Shown piece by piece: positions 11,101-22,069 of a DNA stretch of 64,000 nucleotides (within the stretch, counting starts at the first letter, position 1; every line of letters begins with the position of its first letter). Source of the stretch: Strobilurus pachycystidiatus. Lineage: Eukaryota; Basidiomycota; Agaricomycetes; Agaricales; Physalacriaceae. The stretch lies in NCBI GenBank assembly GCA_019915135.1, contig JAHLMK010000007.1, positions 1,860,001 to 1,924,000 on the forward strand. Direction: 5' to 3'. The notes under the pieces were generated by a model, which saw only the letters and a program-made list of their open reading frames with translations, made no database searches and was not told where the DNA came from. A program made the translations under genes and the position numbers.

Positions 11101-12530
11101 ATGTACCAGTCTTACCCTTCTGACGCGTCTTCCGCCCAACTTCACGATTACAGACATCATGCGCATCCACCAAATACTACGCGACCACTCCCTCCAAACG
11201 CGTATCATGACCATCCCAACGCGTCTGGTAGCCATGCTGCTCAATATCCGTACGACGCTGGCGTCCAACGGAGCTATGACTGCGGACCACCTCAACACAT
11301 TCCAAATACCTATCAGCCTGCGCCATTTGGGACGTACAATGCCAGCACCAGTGTGCCCCGGATGATGGACCCGATACCGACGCTCAACACGAGCTCGCAG
11401 ATTCACTCCGTGAACTATGATTCTAACACTAGGGAACTGTCGTCGCTGATGGCGGAGTACTCGCTCAACTTGTAAGCTCATTACATCGTACGTCTATATT
11501 CCAGCTTAGGCGCTCTCCAGGCCGCAAGGAAGCATACCTTTAAACAGAGCATACCACTCCACTTTCAAGCCGAGTGAACATACCGGTCATTCTCACGGCG
11601 CTTCTTCAAGCAGTTCAATGGACCATCACAAATCCTCAGTCTCCACCATCAATGCTGCGCATTCTCGCTCCTCATTCAGAGTTGCAGAGCCCTCTGGTCG
11701 TCGCAAGTCAGAGGTACGCTCCCCTCAGTCTCTACATACACGTCTTCAAATCTAATCGCCGTTAGACCTCGACTTCCCAAGCGCGACGAAATTCATCCAC
11801 GAACAATCCCTATTCTCGCAGTAGAAAGGATGGCCCCGCGACCTTGAAGCCTTTAGCCCCCAAACCTGTAACTGCTACTCGCACTTACACCACTATGAGT
11901 GTGCTCAGCAACGCGCTTGGGCCCATCGGTCCAACCAACCATCTCCTTGTACCGCAGGACAACCTTTATGCAGAACCATCGTCGTACAACCGCCAGCTCG
12001 AGGACTTGTTCCAGCCCATATCATTCAGAGCTGAAGGATTCCACGAGCTTGGCGTAAGGTTGACGCAGATTCTCAAGCAGCGTGCCGATCCTATTGACGG
12101 AGGTGAAGACAAAGTCTTCGCGCACAGCTCATACAGGGAGGTCAAGATCAAGATTCAGGTGCGGCCGACAATCTTACTGATCGGCTTGTTGATACTAATA
12201 AACTTCTTCTCAGTGGCCGGGCTACCCACACCACCCGTACGAGAAGCGTGTAAAGACGCTCAACTGTACCATCACGCGTGCGACCGTTTGCATGATCGTC
12301 GCGAATATGGTGTACGAATTTGTCTGCATGTTGAAAGTACGTGCACCATTGTTAGCTGCGCTCAGATACTGACCGATCTACAGGAACGTAAAGTCCAGGT
12401 TGAGAAGGGATACGAAAACTGGGCCTTTGGTAAAGGCGGCCTCAAGGCTGAGGAGTGTTGGGTCACTGGGCTCCTGCATCGTGGCGGAAACCACTTCCAA
12501 CCCGAAATATGGGTTCCTCGCAAGGCTTGA
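11101..12530 (+). CDS. conserved hypothetical protein, His/Tyr/Pro-rich N-terminus
   Basis: Predicted exons 11101-11471, 11521-11713, 11766-12158, 12214-12336 and 12384-12530; every phase agrees and the product is 408 residues. The first two thirds are low-complexity (MYQSYPSDASSAQLHDYRHH, PSEHTGHSHGASSSSSMDHH). The C-terminal third looks folded: FEL-type start FHELGVRLTQILKQRADP, then WPGYPHHPYEKRVKTLNCTI, TRATVCMIVANMVYEFV and ENWAFGKGGLKAEECWVTGL, ending PEIWVPRKA. The quality of this end suggests a conserved basidiomycete domain I cannot name. A TATA box precedes it. Confidence 0.78.
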
Positions 12531-12667
12531 ATGTTCCGTGTAGTATCAAAAGTATCTATTTACGTGTCCGAATAGTAAACAGCATCCCAAAAGCAATAGG
12601 TAGGTAGGATACATAAATAGGCATAGTACAGCTTGATTAAATGGTTGTAAGTATAACGATGATGCTT

Positions 12668-13342
12668 TCATGGGGCAGCTTGATTGACTAGAGTGATTTC
12701 TTCTGCGAGGCGGGATATCTCAGAGAAAGCCGCCTTGAGCAGATCAAGGTCGGCATCCAAGCTTTCGGCTCTGTCTTTGACCTGAGAGGTGAAATGAACA
12801 TAAGAGGGACGCTTGACGAGGATCGACATACAGCTGCAATGGTATCGCTGGCGGCTATTAGTTCGTGATGGTGGTTGTATACAAGAGCTTGACGTTCACT
12901 ATCCAGCTCCCGGATTTCTGGAAGGAGAGCAGTCAGTAGGATGTTGTGTGGCAAATCAAGAGACTTGATGCCTGAGACAAGTTCGTTTTCCTGCTTGAGA
13001 AGGGCGGGTAGGCTGGACGTGGTGATGAGTTGTTCATAGTAAGCCTTGGCGTCAAAGACAGGGGAGTCTTCAGGAAGTTCAGAAGTATTCTTAGAAAGAC
13101 TGAGAAGACTGACCCATATTCATGGGATCGTTGGGCAAACCGGGGACTGCAGGCGGAGGTCCGACTCCCAAGCCATAGTGTTTCCGGAGGAGATCTCTGG
13201 CCCTCGTCTTTGGCGGCGATGTGGTCGCTACGCGACGCAGATTCGAGGATGCAGGTGGACTTGTAGGCACTGCGGGCGGAGAGGCGGGCCGCAGAGGAGA
13301 TGGCGGGGGGCGGGGAATAGACGCACGGCGGGAGGAAGACAT
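12668..13342 (-). CDS. VPS51: Vps51, GARP tethering complex subunit
   Basis: Small Golgi-associated retrograde protein complex subunit that tethers endosome-derived vesicles at the trans-Golgi. Predicted exons 13114-13342, 12972-13067, 12832-12917 and 12668-12781, 174 residues, typical of the short fungal form. After a Pro/Ser-rich N-terminus come RARDLLRKHYGL, DPMNMDSPVFDAKAYYEQL, the hallmark ELVSEIRELDSERQALVYN with HHHELIAASDTI, and a helical tail (RAESLDADLDLLKAAFSEIS). The hallmark reads correctly only if the intron at 12918-12971 uses a GC donor (CAG|GCATCA). The start is 96 bases from the divergent gene at 13439, implying a shared promoter. Confidence 0.9.
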
Positions 13343-13438
13343 GGGTCAACCCCGGGTACCTACAGGCCCACGTGCCACGCGCGATGGGTGACGATTTGTC
13401 AGACCGATCGTGTACCTCCCCTTTTGCTTCCGACCATC

Positions 13439-15465
13439 ATGGACCACACATCTGACATGGAGGAAGACATCGTCGCCGACAGCGAAGGAGAGAATGACGA
13501 TCCCCAGGCTATGCCCTTGGGCTCTACAGGTATGTGCTTATATGAGCATATGCGCTCAGTTGCCTGACAGATTCCAGTCGTCAGAGTGTACAATTCGCCT
13601 CTGAAACTCACACCAAAGTCGCCTCACAGAGGAGACACTTCTGTCGTATCTGAATTCAGTCATCGCGTGTCGAACAAGGACGACGCCATCTCCACATTTA
13701 CGGAGACACCCGCTGCCGCCTCCAAGGCGCGTCCACGGCCTCGCCCTCAAGCCAAGGTCACGCAGATGTCCGACTCCATACAGCCCACCTTCTCCACCAA
13801 CTCTGAAGAGCAGGCATTCCCCGACATTCTGAATATCGCGGACCGCGCCAAGATGCGCGCGAGAGCTGCGACTCAGCGCAAGACCAAACCCGCTTCGGAC
13901 ATCATAGACATCTCCTCAGATGAGGAAGAGCTCATCATGCCTTCGTCTGCTCTCAAAGAATTCACCTCTTCCACATCCAAACCTAGACCGAAGCCAAAGC
14001 CACTCGGCCGAGGCCTCACCGCTTCCACAGACCCTTCCACCACTCGCGCATCTCCCCTAGCTGCTCCGCAACCCCAGCATCCTGCTATCGTTACTCTTGC
14101 TGAACCTGATACTAGCTTTGAGCTGTCTTCTCCTTTGCCGCTTCCAAGCAAGAAGCGGAAACGCCCAGCTGTCGTTCAGGACGACGACGAAATCATATCC
14201 GCACCACTTCCTCCGATATTAGCATCGTCCTCGTCGGAACCTTGGCCGGCGGTGGAGAAACCCGCTAAAAAAACGAAGAAGAAGAATGATGACGATGAGG
14301 AGTTTGGACATGCGGGACCGTCCAAACCGAAGAAGAAGGGCAAGACGAAGGAGAAGGCGCCGGCCGCCAAGAAGTCTAAGGCTAAGGCGAAGGAAGTCGA
14401 GACTTTCAAAAGTCGCGAGTTCATCGATGATGACGACGACCTTGATCAGTTACTGATGGATGCTGCAGGTCCTTCGGGGCACAGTGCACAGAAATCACCT
14501 ATCAAGGCCAAGCTAGCAGCACGCATGGACGACCGTTCCATCAACGCTGATATTGTCGGTGTCGTCGCCCACCATAAAGCCAAAGAGCTTTCAACGTCTC
14601 GAGCCGGTGGCGATACTTTAGCAGAAGTGACAGCAGCAGAGCTTGAGTCTACGAAAACCAACCAGCTTAATGACGCACCGGCTCGAGGACAAACTTTTGC
14701 TGTAGTCATCGATCCAAAACCAGCGCCAATCAAACCTGGCCGGTCGAAGAAGAGGAAGAGCGACGTCGCTGTTGAGAACGAAGATGGTGCTGCATCCAAG
14801 AAGAAGAAACGGACGACGATTGCATCGAAGGGCAAGAGCAAGGCTAGAATCATACATTCAGATGATGAAGACGAAGAGCTGGAGGAGCCTGTTGCACCAC
14901 CCGCACCTCCAATCAGATCGCCTTCCCCGCCGCCGCCTCCCCCGCCGCAATCAAAGGTGACTCAATTGCATCACGAATACGCGTTACAAATAGACTTACT
15001 GTTTCACAGGACGAAACACCCAAAGCTCCGACTACTTCTGATCATACTCCGGCCAAACAGAAGCCTACACTAGTTTCCCGACACTCCATCGCCCCTCGCC
15101 AGAAGGCAACCCCCATGACCGAGTTGATTCGACGCGTCAACTCTTTGCCCAGCTCACCTTTCCCCACTCCGCGTGCCCAGATCAACTACCGTGGTACAGC
15201 CTACTCCTCATACTCCAAGTCTTCGAAATCTGCACTGTCGAGAATAGCTCCGTTGCATCCCAACAGACGTACGCCACCGCCACCTCTTCCCCCACCGCCA
15301 CCGAGGCAGAAGACGAAGAAAGAGAAGGAGCTGGAAGAGCAATGGGAAGAGGAACTGATTGAAAGTGTTGGTGGGATGACCGACTGGGTGATGATGTCTG
15401 ATTTGGAGCGGAAGGAGATGCGCAAAGCAAAGAGGGAGAGGGAGATGGGTGGCTGGGAAGAGTGA
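13439..15465 (+). CDS. large basic, disordered nuclear protein, unknown
   Basis: Predicted exons 13439-13529, 13578-14956 and 15010-15465, all in phase, 641 residues. The sequence is largely disordered with acidic patches (DIIDISSDEEEL, SREFIDDDDDLDQLL), many Lys-rich nuclear-localisation-like runs (KPKKKGKTKEKAPAAKKSKA, GRSKKRKS, ASKKKKRTT) and Pro-rich tracts. The C-terminus looks more conserved: LIRRVNSLPSSPFPTPRAQI, then YSSYSKSSKSALSRIAPLHP, then an acidic helix and GGMTDWVMMSDLERKEMRKA. A chromatin or nucleolar role is a guess from composition. It shares a 96-base divergent promoter with VPS51. Confidence 0.75.
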
Positions 15466-15954
15466 GGTGCGTCGGATCGTTTCTGGACTGTTGCTATGTA
15501 GTTTCATTTGCGTCGCATCCCGAGCGACAATGTGTTGTTGTACATTTTAGTATCAAAAATCACGGTCTGCCTTTGGTCACTTAGTAGATTGCAAAGACTC
15601 GGCCATGGCCTCGGCCATTAGTGGCAAGTTTTCTATTTGGCTTCATTCGAGGTCCGCGGCCTTTGCCGCATATGCCCGATGAGGCTCCTCATCCCGCCTC
15701 CAATTACTTTTCAAAAGAATATGGCCGGCGGTCGCAGACCATGGTGAGCGCGCGTTGACCGAAGATCGAAATGTTCATTGTTCTGACGCGTTTTACTTGA
15801 AGATCCCGGTCCCGAGTTGAACTATGTAGTGCTGAACCTATAGGGACACTGCCGACAATACAAAAGGTTGCCCACTGTAACTGGACCTCAGAGGAAGTAT
15901 CCAATATTCGGGGCTCGGCAGTCCGGTCACTTGATCATAGCTCGGAGGAAAACG

Positions 15955-15962
15955 TATATATA
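15955..15962 (+). promoter_or_regulatory. TATA box of GMC gene
   Basis: TATATATA lies only 5 bases before the first in-frame ATG (15967) but 44 bases before the ATG at 16006, so transcription should begin after the first ATG and the second is favoured as start. Confidence 0.45.
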
Positions 15963-16005
15963 CGCGATGACAGGGGATGCGTTGACCGAGTCTGCATATT
16001 CTGCC

Positions 16006-18600
16006 ATGTCCTCCTTGCTGGCGACGGTTTTCTTTTCTGGGAAGGAACTTATCAGCGACCTCTCCAAGGTCGGGGTTCGAAGCGACACGCCATCGACTAG
16101 AAGCAGCAGGAAGGAATACGACGTGATCATTGTGGGCGGTGGTATGACCCGTCAGCTTCTCCAGTTTGACTGAATCCAATAGAAGGTGCCGTAGGAACTG
16201 CGGGGTGCGTTCTTGCAGCCCGTCTCAGTGAGAATAGGACCATCCGTGTCCTCCTCCTCGAATCTGGGGGAAGGTCAGAGTCCTTGTCTTCGATCCGCAC
16301 TGCTACGATTTCTGACGGACACTTGTAGCGGGAAGAACAGGATATACACGCGTATACCTGGAGCTTATCCCTTGATCTTCAAAGACAAGAAGCATGTCCA
16401 CCAATTCTACACCGAGCCACAGCCGTTTGCGGATAACAGGAAACGTTTCTGGCCGAGAGGTAATCCATCATCGTTTGTTGTCTGTGCACAACTAATCTAG
16501 GCTTGTAGCAAAAATGCTTGGAGGATGTAAGCACATGCCTTCGACTGTCTGACCGAGTGTAAGAATCATGATCCAACCATAGGTTCATCTATAAATGCCG
16601 AAATGTACGCGACGCGGGATCTTGGATAGTTGAATGATTGGCACTCACTAACTTTGCTCCATCTCCAGGGCCCAGTATGGTGCACCCGGGGACTTTGACG
16701 AGTGGGCAACAATATCAGGAAACGCTTCGTGGTCATGGGAGAACTTCAGCCAGTACGCGCCCCGACTCCAATGGAACTTTGTGACACTCACGCGTCTCAG
16801 GTACTTCAAGAAAATGGAAAAGTACTCTGTTCACGAAGATAATCCCAACGTTGATATTAAACAGAGAGGAACGTTTGGTCCTGTTCAAGTTGGCTATTTC
16901 GCAGGCGTCTCAGACTTTTCGAGAGCTTTCATTCGAGCCGCTCAAAATTTAGGTGTCCCATTTAGTCCTGACTTCAACGTTGTCGAAGGTCAGACAGGTG
17001 TCAATCGAGTGAGTACGAGTCGCTTAAATACGGCCTTGAATCACGCTGACTTTGGTATGTGTGTATCAGATGAGTTAGTGTTCGTTGCCTTGTTTTCCAG
17101 ACCTGCGACTGAATATCAACTCAAAGTATCCTACGTCGATGAAAACCGAGAACGAGTGACATCGGAGACCGCCTACCTCACCCCCGAAGTATTGGCGAGG
17201 CCAAATCTCGACGTTGCCATTCATGCGCAAGTGACCAAAATCCTCTTCGACGCGACAGATGCCGGTCCGCGTGCATCTGCTGTCGAATTTACGCGCGGGG
17301 AACACGAGATTGTTTACCGAGCGTATGCGACTAAAGAAATCGTACTGTCGTATGTCTTGCACATGCACGATAATCATCGTCACTCATCTTGTCCATACGT
17401 CTAGAGCCGGTGCTATTCATTCTCCTCAGGTATGAGTGCGCCACCTCCACCCTCTTACTTGTATTTATGTCGGCCAAGATTCTCATGCTCTCCGGCCTTG
17501 GTCCAGCGGAAGAACTGAAACGACTGAACATCCCTGTTGTCCTCAATCTCGCTGGCGTTGGATCTCATCTCATGGATCATCCTGTCGTTGATCTGAACTT
17601 CAAAGACAAAACGAAGAAAGCGCCTATATTCCTGCGGCCGGGATTCAGCATCATGGAAATCTATCTGTATATCATGAGTCTGTTGCAATATTTCATCTTC
17701 AGGTCGGGTGCGATGTCGAGTAACGTGCGTTGAAGTCTCTGGCACGGGACCCTCCTTGACACTATTTTTGCCAGTTGACAGAATCGGCGGCATTCTTACG
17801 TTCCACTGATCCTGTATTGGGAGAACTAACAGAGACCCTTCCGGATAGCACCTCGGATGCTCGCAGTCCGGATCTAGAGATCTTCGCTAGTGCCATTGCA
17901 TACCACTCCCACGGGACTGTGATCAAGCCTCATAGCGTCGCCTTACACTCTGTATTGCTGAGGTGACATCAGATTTTCTGCATAGCTCTCCGCTGCTAAT
18001 CTGATTATCTTGCACCGTCGCAGACCGCTCAGCATCGGACAGCTTAGCCTCAAATCATCCAGTCCTTGGGATGATCCTGTTATGGATCCGAGGTCTGACA
18101 TTTCCTCGAGACTGCTTGCGGAGATTTTAATAAGCGGGTTCCCAGATATTTCGAAGAGGCGGCAGATGCGAAGAAACTTGTTCGCTCCTTGAGGTTTTGT
18201 CTCAAGGTCTCGAGAACCGAGCCCTTGGCGTCCCTACTGGATGGGGACTGCGATGATCCCCGGTTCGACCACACATTGGGCGCTCGAAGCGACGCGGAAC
18301 TCGAGAAGATCGTCAGGCAGCGCGCGGAAACTCTTTATCATCCCACCAGCACCTGCCGCATGGCGCCTCTTGCGGAGAAAGGTGTCGTAGACTCGCACCT
18401 TCGTGTGTACGGTATCAAAGGACTGAGAGTTTGCGATGCATCTATCTTCCCAACAATTATCTCGGGTCATACGGCAGGTGTTTCTCTTGTCGCGCATTGT
18501 CTGTGGGCTAATCAAAACACAGGCTGGTGCAGTTTTAGCCATCGCAGAGAAACTAGCCGAAGAGATGAAAACGGAGCTCGAATTATCTGTATCGAAATGA
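16006..18600 (+). CDS. GMC-family FAD oxidoreductase
   Basis: Flavin-dependent alcohol/sugar/aryl-alcohol oxidase or dehydrogenase type, common in wood- and litter-decay fungi. Fourteen predicted exons: 16006-16141, 16186-16273, 16329-16459, 16509-16526, 16583-16604, 16669-16752, 16801-17012, 17127-17349, 17405-17429, 17479-17724, 17775-17962, 18024-18092, 18146-18477 and 18533-18600; phases all agree. Seen: dinucleotide-binding YDVIIVGGGAVGTAGCVLAA, LLLESGG, LGGCSSINAEMAQYGAPGDF, second GMC signature around SAGAIHSPQILMLSGLGPAE, and the C-terminal catalytic-His region YHPTSTCRMAP followed by DASIFPTIISGHTA. The first signature has Cys where Ser/Gly/Thr is usual. No clear signal peptide, so it may be intracellular. 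The last intron could instead start at a GC donor at 18474, adding the usual AG residues. The 3' end faces the DNA glycosylase 35 bases away. Confidence 0.88.
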
Positions 18601-18635
18601 TCACAACATGTAAGTAGCCGCAGATACAATATATA

Positions 18636-20149
18636 TCAAGAAGGAATTGCAACAGAAGACGTAGATTTCTCTGGGTCCCAGATGATCGGCTCCTCTGGTG
18701 CTGTAGGCGTAGGAGCGAGAGTAGTGAACGACTCCATCTTCGTTGCAGGCGGTGTCGAGGGCATATCGACGGAGAAAAAGGTAGTAGTGTCCAAGTTCCC
18801 TGCCTTGATCTGTTCCACACATTTGTGCAGACTTGAAAAGATCGGGATTTTATCAACGAGCTGCCCAGAGTTTGAGTATATCAATATTTAGATGAAAGGA
18901 AGATTTACATACTTGGTATTGTACTACCAATCCCGAGGTGCTAGGCATAGCAAAGAATAGCGTCTCTGTGAATGCTTCTCAGCGGGACATGAGTTATGAG
19001 TACATAGCTGGACAACAGAGGGGGGGATACCATTATGAGAAGGATGAGGAGCGTGCAGCATCTTGAAGGGCATGAGACCTGGATCCAGATTGCCACTATT
19101 GCGGAACTGGATATTCATGTGAGTCTAAGTCATCAAATCACGAGCAGGGACCTACAGAAGCTGGAACAACTGCAGCTAAGACAGTCCGTGCTATACTCAT
19201 CCCCACAAAGGCAACAATACGGGGTCGGTGTAACGCTATCTTGTTGAGAAAAGGATAAACCCCCGCTTTGAACTCAGATTGAGCCAATTCCTTTTGCTGT
19301 TGGAAGTTGAGAACAGAAAAGACGCGTAGCAAGCTATCTATGTACCTCACTCGTAGGCCGCTCAACAAGATTAGTCTGCATGCACCATTAGCGCACCCGA
19401 TAACAAAACGGCCTGTGAGCATACCAGTCCGATGTTGAAGAGTTCTGGAAGTGTATGGTCTTCGGTTGGGTCTAATTGCCGAGGCGTGATCCCTGCAAAG
19501 TCAGAATATCCGTCAGGCTTGAAGCCGAATCAATGGGAGAACACACATCCTGACCACCTCGGTAAAGGCAACGCCAAAAATGATTGGAGCGGTGCCCGTA
19601 GTGATGTCCCACTTCCGCCGACTGTTTCCCAGGACTGGTGACAACAAGATAGAATTAGTCAGAAGAAAGTCTCAGTCGGCAGAGTGCAAGCTTCGTACTT
19701 GATACCACAAAATACAACTTGGCAGAGGCCCTTCAATAACTACCTCGATTTCTTCAAGAGAAGTGCGACTTACTATCAAGGGAAGGGCGAAGGTGGTCTG
19801 GCAAAGAGCTCAGATGCGAGTACACCTCTGGAGCAGCATAGGGTCGCTTCGGTTTTTTGGTCGGGGAGCCCTTGCTCTTTTGAATGGAAAATTTGTCGTT
19901 TTCATCGTCGTCAAAGTAGTACACCCGCTTCTTACTCGGAGACGGGCTGTGAGGATCGTCCAATTCAGCATACGACGAATTGGCCCGGCGTGGGGTCGGC
20001 CCGGGTTTGCGAGGTGACCGACGAAGCGCTTTGGTTGGCGTGGAAGGTTCCTCCGACTTGAAAGCAAATTGTGAGATGGAAGCAGAGAAATCTGTGACAA
20101 TTTTTGCTGAAGATTCGTCGTTGAAAGGATCGTCCTCTTCGAATTTCAT
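18636..20149 (-). CDS. TDG/Mug-type uracil/thymine DNA glycosylase (Thp1-like)
   Basis: Base-excision repair glycosylase acting on uracil or thymine opposite guanine, like S. pombe Thp1 and animal TDG. Nine predicted exons (19774-20149, 19699-19717, 19558-19634, 19425-19492, 19346-19375, 19156-19296, 19031-19124, 18913-18965, 18636-18860) give 360 residues in perfect phase. A Ser/Pro/Arg-rich N-terminus is followed by RPYAAPEVYSHLSSLPDHLR, the catalytic motif IVFCGINPGKQSAEVGHHYG (the Asn of GINPG is the catalytic residue in TDG), NHFWRCLYRGGITPRQLDPT, GLTNLVERPT, HRPRIVAFVGMSIARTV, and ETLFFAMPSTSGLVVQYQ before QLVDKIPIFSSL. The exon holding most of the catalytic motif is only 19 bases. The glycine-asparagine-proline core is intact, so the enzyme should be active. 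Confidence 0.92.
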
Positions 20150-20483
20150 GATGATCGTCAACGTGCAAGTGTCAGTACGTATACTGAGTTACAGTAACTT
20201 TAAGTATGGGGAAATGAATGGCGCACGTGGCCGGAGGCAGCGCTCCGAGTTGCCGCTCGCCTTCAATTTGAGTAGTTCGTTCATGTCGCCTCCGCTGCAT
20301 AGGACATTCCCTTCGCCTTTCAGGACGGTGCTTTGTGCATTCGTACAAGGAAGGTACGCGTAAACAGGTTTGTATGTATTCAATCTAAGTTCTAGCATCA
20401 TGATTAGTTAAAATATCATACACTGTAAGTGTAGTATGTACGTATACCCCTTCCACCACCTCTTCTTTGCTACCTACTAGTCA

Positions 20484-20897
20484 CTAGCATTGGCAAGTGA
20501 GTGCCAGCTGTCGCAGAAGCTCCTCGTGCGACACATCCGTGATTTCAAAACCTGCGATCCTAAGCCTGAACAGTGCGTCTATGACCCAAGATTGACAGTT
20601 CCAACCGGCCTTCCCTTGAGCAATTGGCGTGTTGACCAGAATATCGTGTACGATTCCAGCAGAGTCCGAGTCAATTCTTCCGACGCTGACGCAGCCCAAA
20701 AAGGATCGTGCCCTTTGAAGCTGGACTGTCTCTGGCTTCTTGACAGTGTATAGTGACGCGCTTCCTTGAACTTCGTACGTTTGTCCTTCCGAAATCGCGG
20801 GATTTGTCATGACTACTACGGCCCAATGTTTGCTACCTCTCAGGAGGGGATGACCATAGTGGGCGACGTAGACTTCGTAGACGGACTGGGAGCTCAT
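20484..20897 (-). CDS. papain-like Cys-His protein, tandem copy A
   Basis: Intronless frame of 137 residues starting MSSQSVYEVYVAHYGHPLLR. It contains GSKHWAVVV and GWNCQSWVIDAL. A His-Trp early and an Asn-Cys-Gln later, with the Trp before it, is the arrangement of circularly permuted NlpC/P60 or LRAT-like papain folds, where His and Cys are catalytic; this is my inference from spacing. Similar small fungal proteins exist under DUF labels. Its neighbour 313 bases upstream (21211-21645) is clearly homologous along the whole length, so the pair arose by tandem duplication. Substrate unknown. The C-terminus (EELLRQLALTCQC) is shorter than in copy B. Confidence 0.78.
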   Translation of the reverse strand: MSSQSVYEVYVAHYGHPLLRGSKHWAVVVMTNPAISEGQTYEVQGSASLYTVKKPETVQLQRARSFLGCVSVGRIDSDSAGIVHDILVNTPIAQGKAGWNCQSWVIDALFRLRIAGFEITDVSHEELLRQLALTCQC

Positions 20898-21210
20898 TAC
20901 GATCTATACAGCAAGTGTCAGTACATGTTCTCGGAAGTGGGCTGTTGAGATTACACGTACGCAGGCTCGGCGCCACAGTCCATACGCTACGTTCAGTGCT
21001 ACTTTTCTGCGACTGTGTTTCGCTCTTATAATGAATGTCCCTCGGTCAAAGCCACGGGCCTCATGGGCATGGAATACAGTTAGCCGATCCCAAGTGGTCT
21101 TTTCAAGTTGCCAGTAGGATGTCTACTTTGTCTTCCAGTTCAGTCTTTTCATCATCGAGACCTCCTGTACATAGGAACGCCGAACAACAGACACGGTCCC
21201 TTTACATATG

Positions 21211-21645
21211 TCAAGCCCATTTGCCATCCTCACGGCGTGCTTTGTCAAGCAGTCCGCGCAGCCCCTCTAGCGACACATCCTCCACAGCATGTCCTACTCT
21301 TCTCATACGCCGCAGCCCTTCCACAACCCAATTCTGACAATTCCAGTCCAAATTGCCCAATGTCACTGGCGTGCTACCCAGAATTGCTCTAAGCGATTGG
21401 TCGTCCCCATTGATTCTATTCTTGTCCACTTGCCCGACAAAGACGCGCCCCATGTAGGTCGGTGTATCCAACAGATCCGTGTCCTCTGGATCCTTGATCT
21501 CGTAAGTTTCTGTGCCGCCACTGATCTGATACGCGGTTCCGACCAGCTTTGCCGGCTCGGGGATGACTACGATCGCCCAATGCTTCGCGCCTCGAAGGAG
21601 AGGGTGGCCAAAGTGGCAAACATAAATGTCATAGAGGCTCGCCAT
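21211..21645 (-). CDS. papain-like Cys-His protein, tandem copy B
   Basis: Intronless, 144 residues, from ATG 21645 (MASLYDIYVCHFGHPLLRGA). Shares HPLLRG-x-KHWA, a Tyr-rich beta segment (YQISGGTETYEI), MGRVFVGQVD, LDWNCQNWVVEGLRRM and a C-terminal helix (DVSLEGLRGLLDKARRE) with copy A. By eye roughly two fifths of residues are identical. The conserved KHW and WNCQ-W motifs are the likely catalytic His and Cys of a permuted NlpC/LRAT-like fold (inference). Neither copy has a signal peptide or membrane segment, so both should be intracellular. Confidence 0.8.
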   Translation of the reverse strand: MASLYDIYVCHFGHPLLRGAKHWAIVVIPEPAKLVGTAYQISGGTETYEIKDPEDTDLLDTPTYMGRVFVGQVDKNRINGDDQSLRAILGSTPVTLGNLDWNCQNWVVEGLRRMRRVGHAVEDVSLEGLRGLLDKARREDGKWA

Positions 21646-22069
21646 GTCTGAACGCAAAGTCAGTTATCGACGACTGAGGACCATGATCCATACCCGATCG
21701 CGTTCGGAGGTCAATGTGACTATTTGGGGAATCGTGTTAGCTGTCGCGCCAAGCCTCGCACTGTACGTTGCTACTTACGAGAGGGTTAGTTATAATATAG
21801 GCGATCGACGACAGACGGCGAAAGTTTGTAACATGGACGTACACAAGGCAGGACAAAGGAAGGTGTTTATCTTGATCCTTGTCTCGAACGCAAATGCCAC
21901 AAAGAAATCCACGGTCTCACGCGATACTTCGACCGGTATTTCATCACTCAATCGACAGCCCTCATCGACCAAAAGAGAGAGAAAGTTTACGAGAACTGGA
22001 AGTACATATGGATCAAATGGAGGTTACATAGAGCGACAATCGCAAAATTGTGAGTCAGAATGAAACAGA

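Noticed and set aside
21644..22063. 139-codon plus-strand frame
   Set aside because: Basic, low-motif sequence with no homologous features; probably spacer between the papain-like gene and eIF5.
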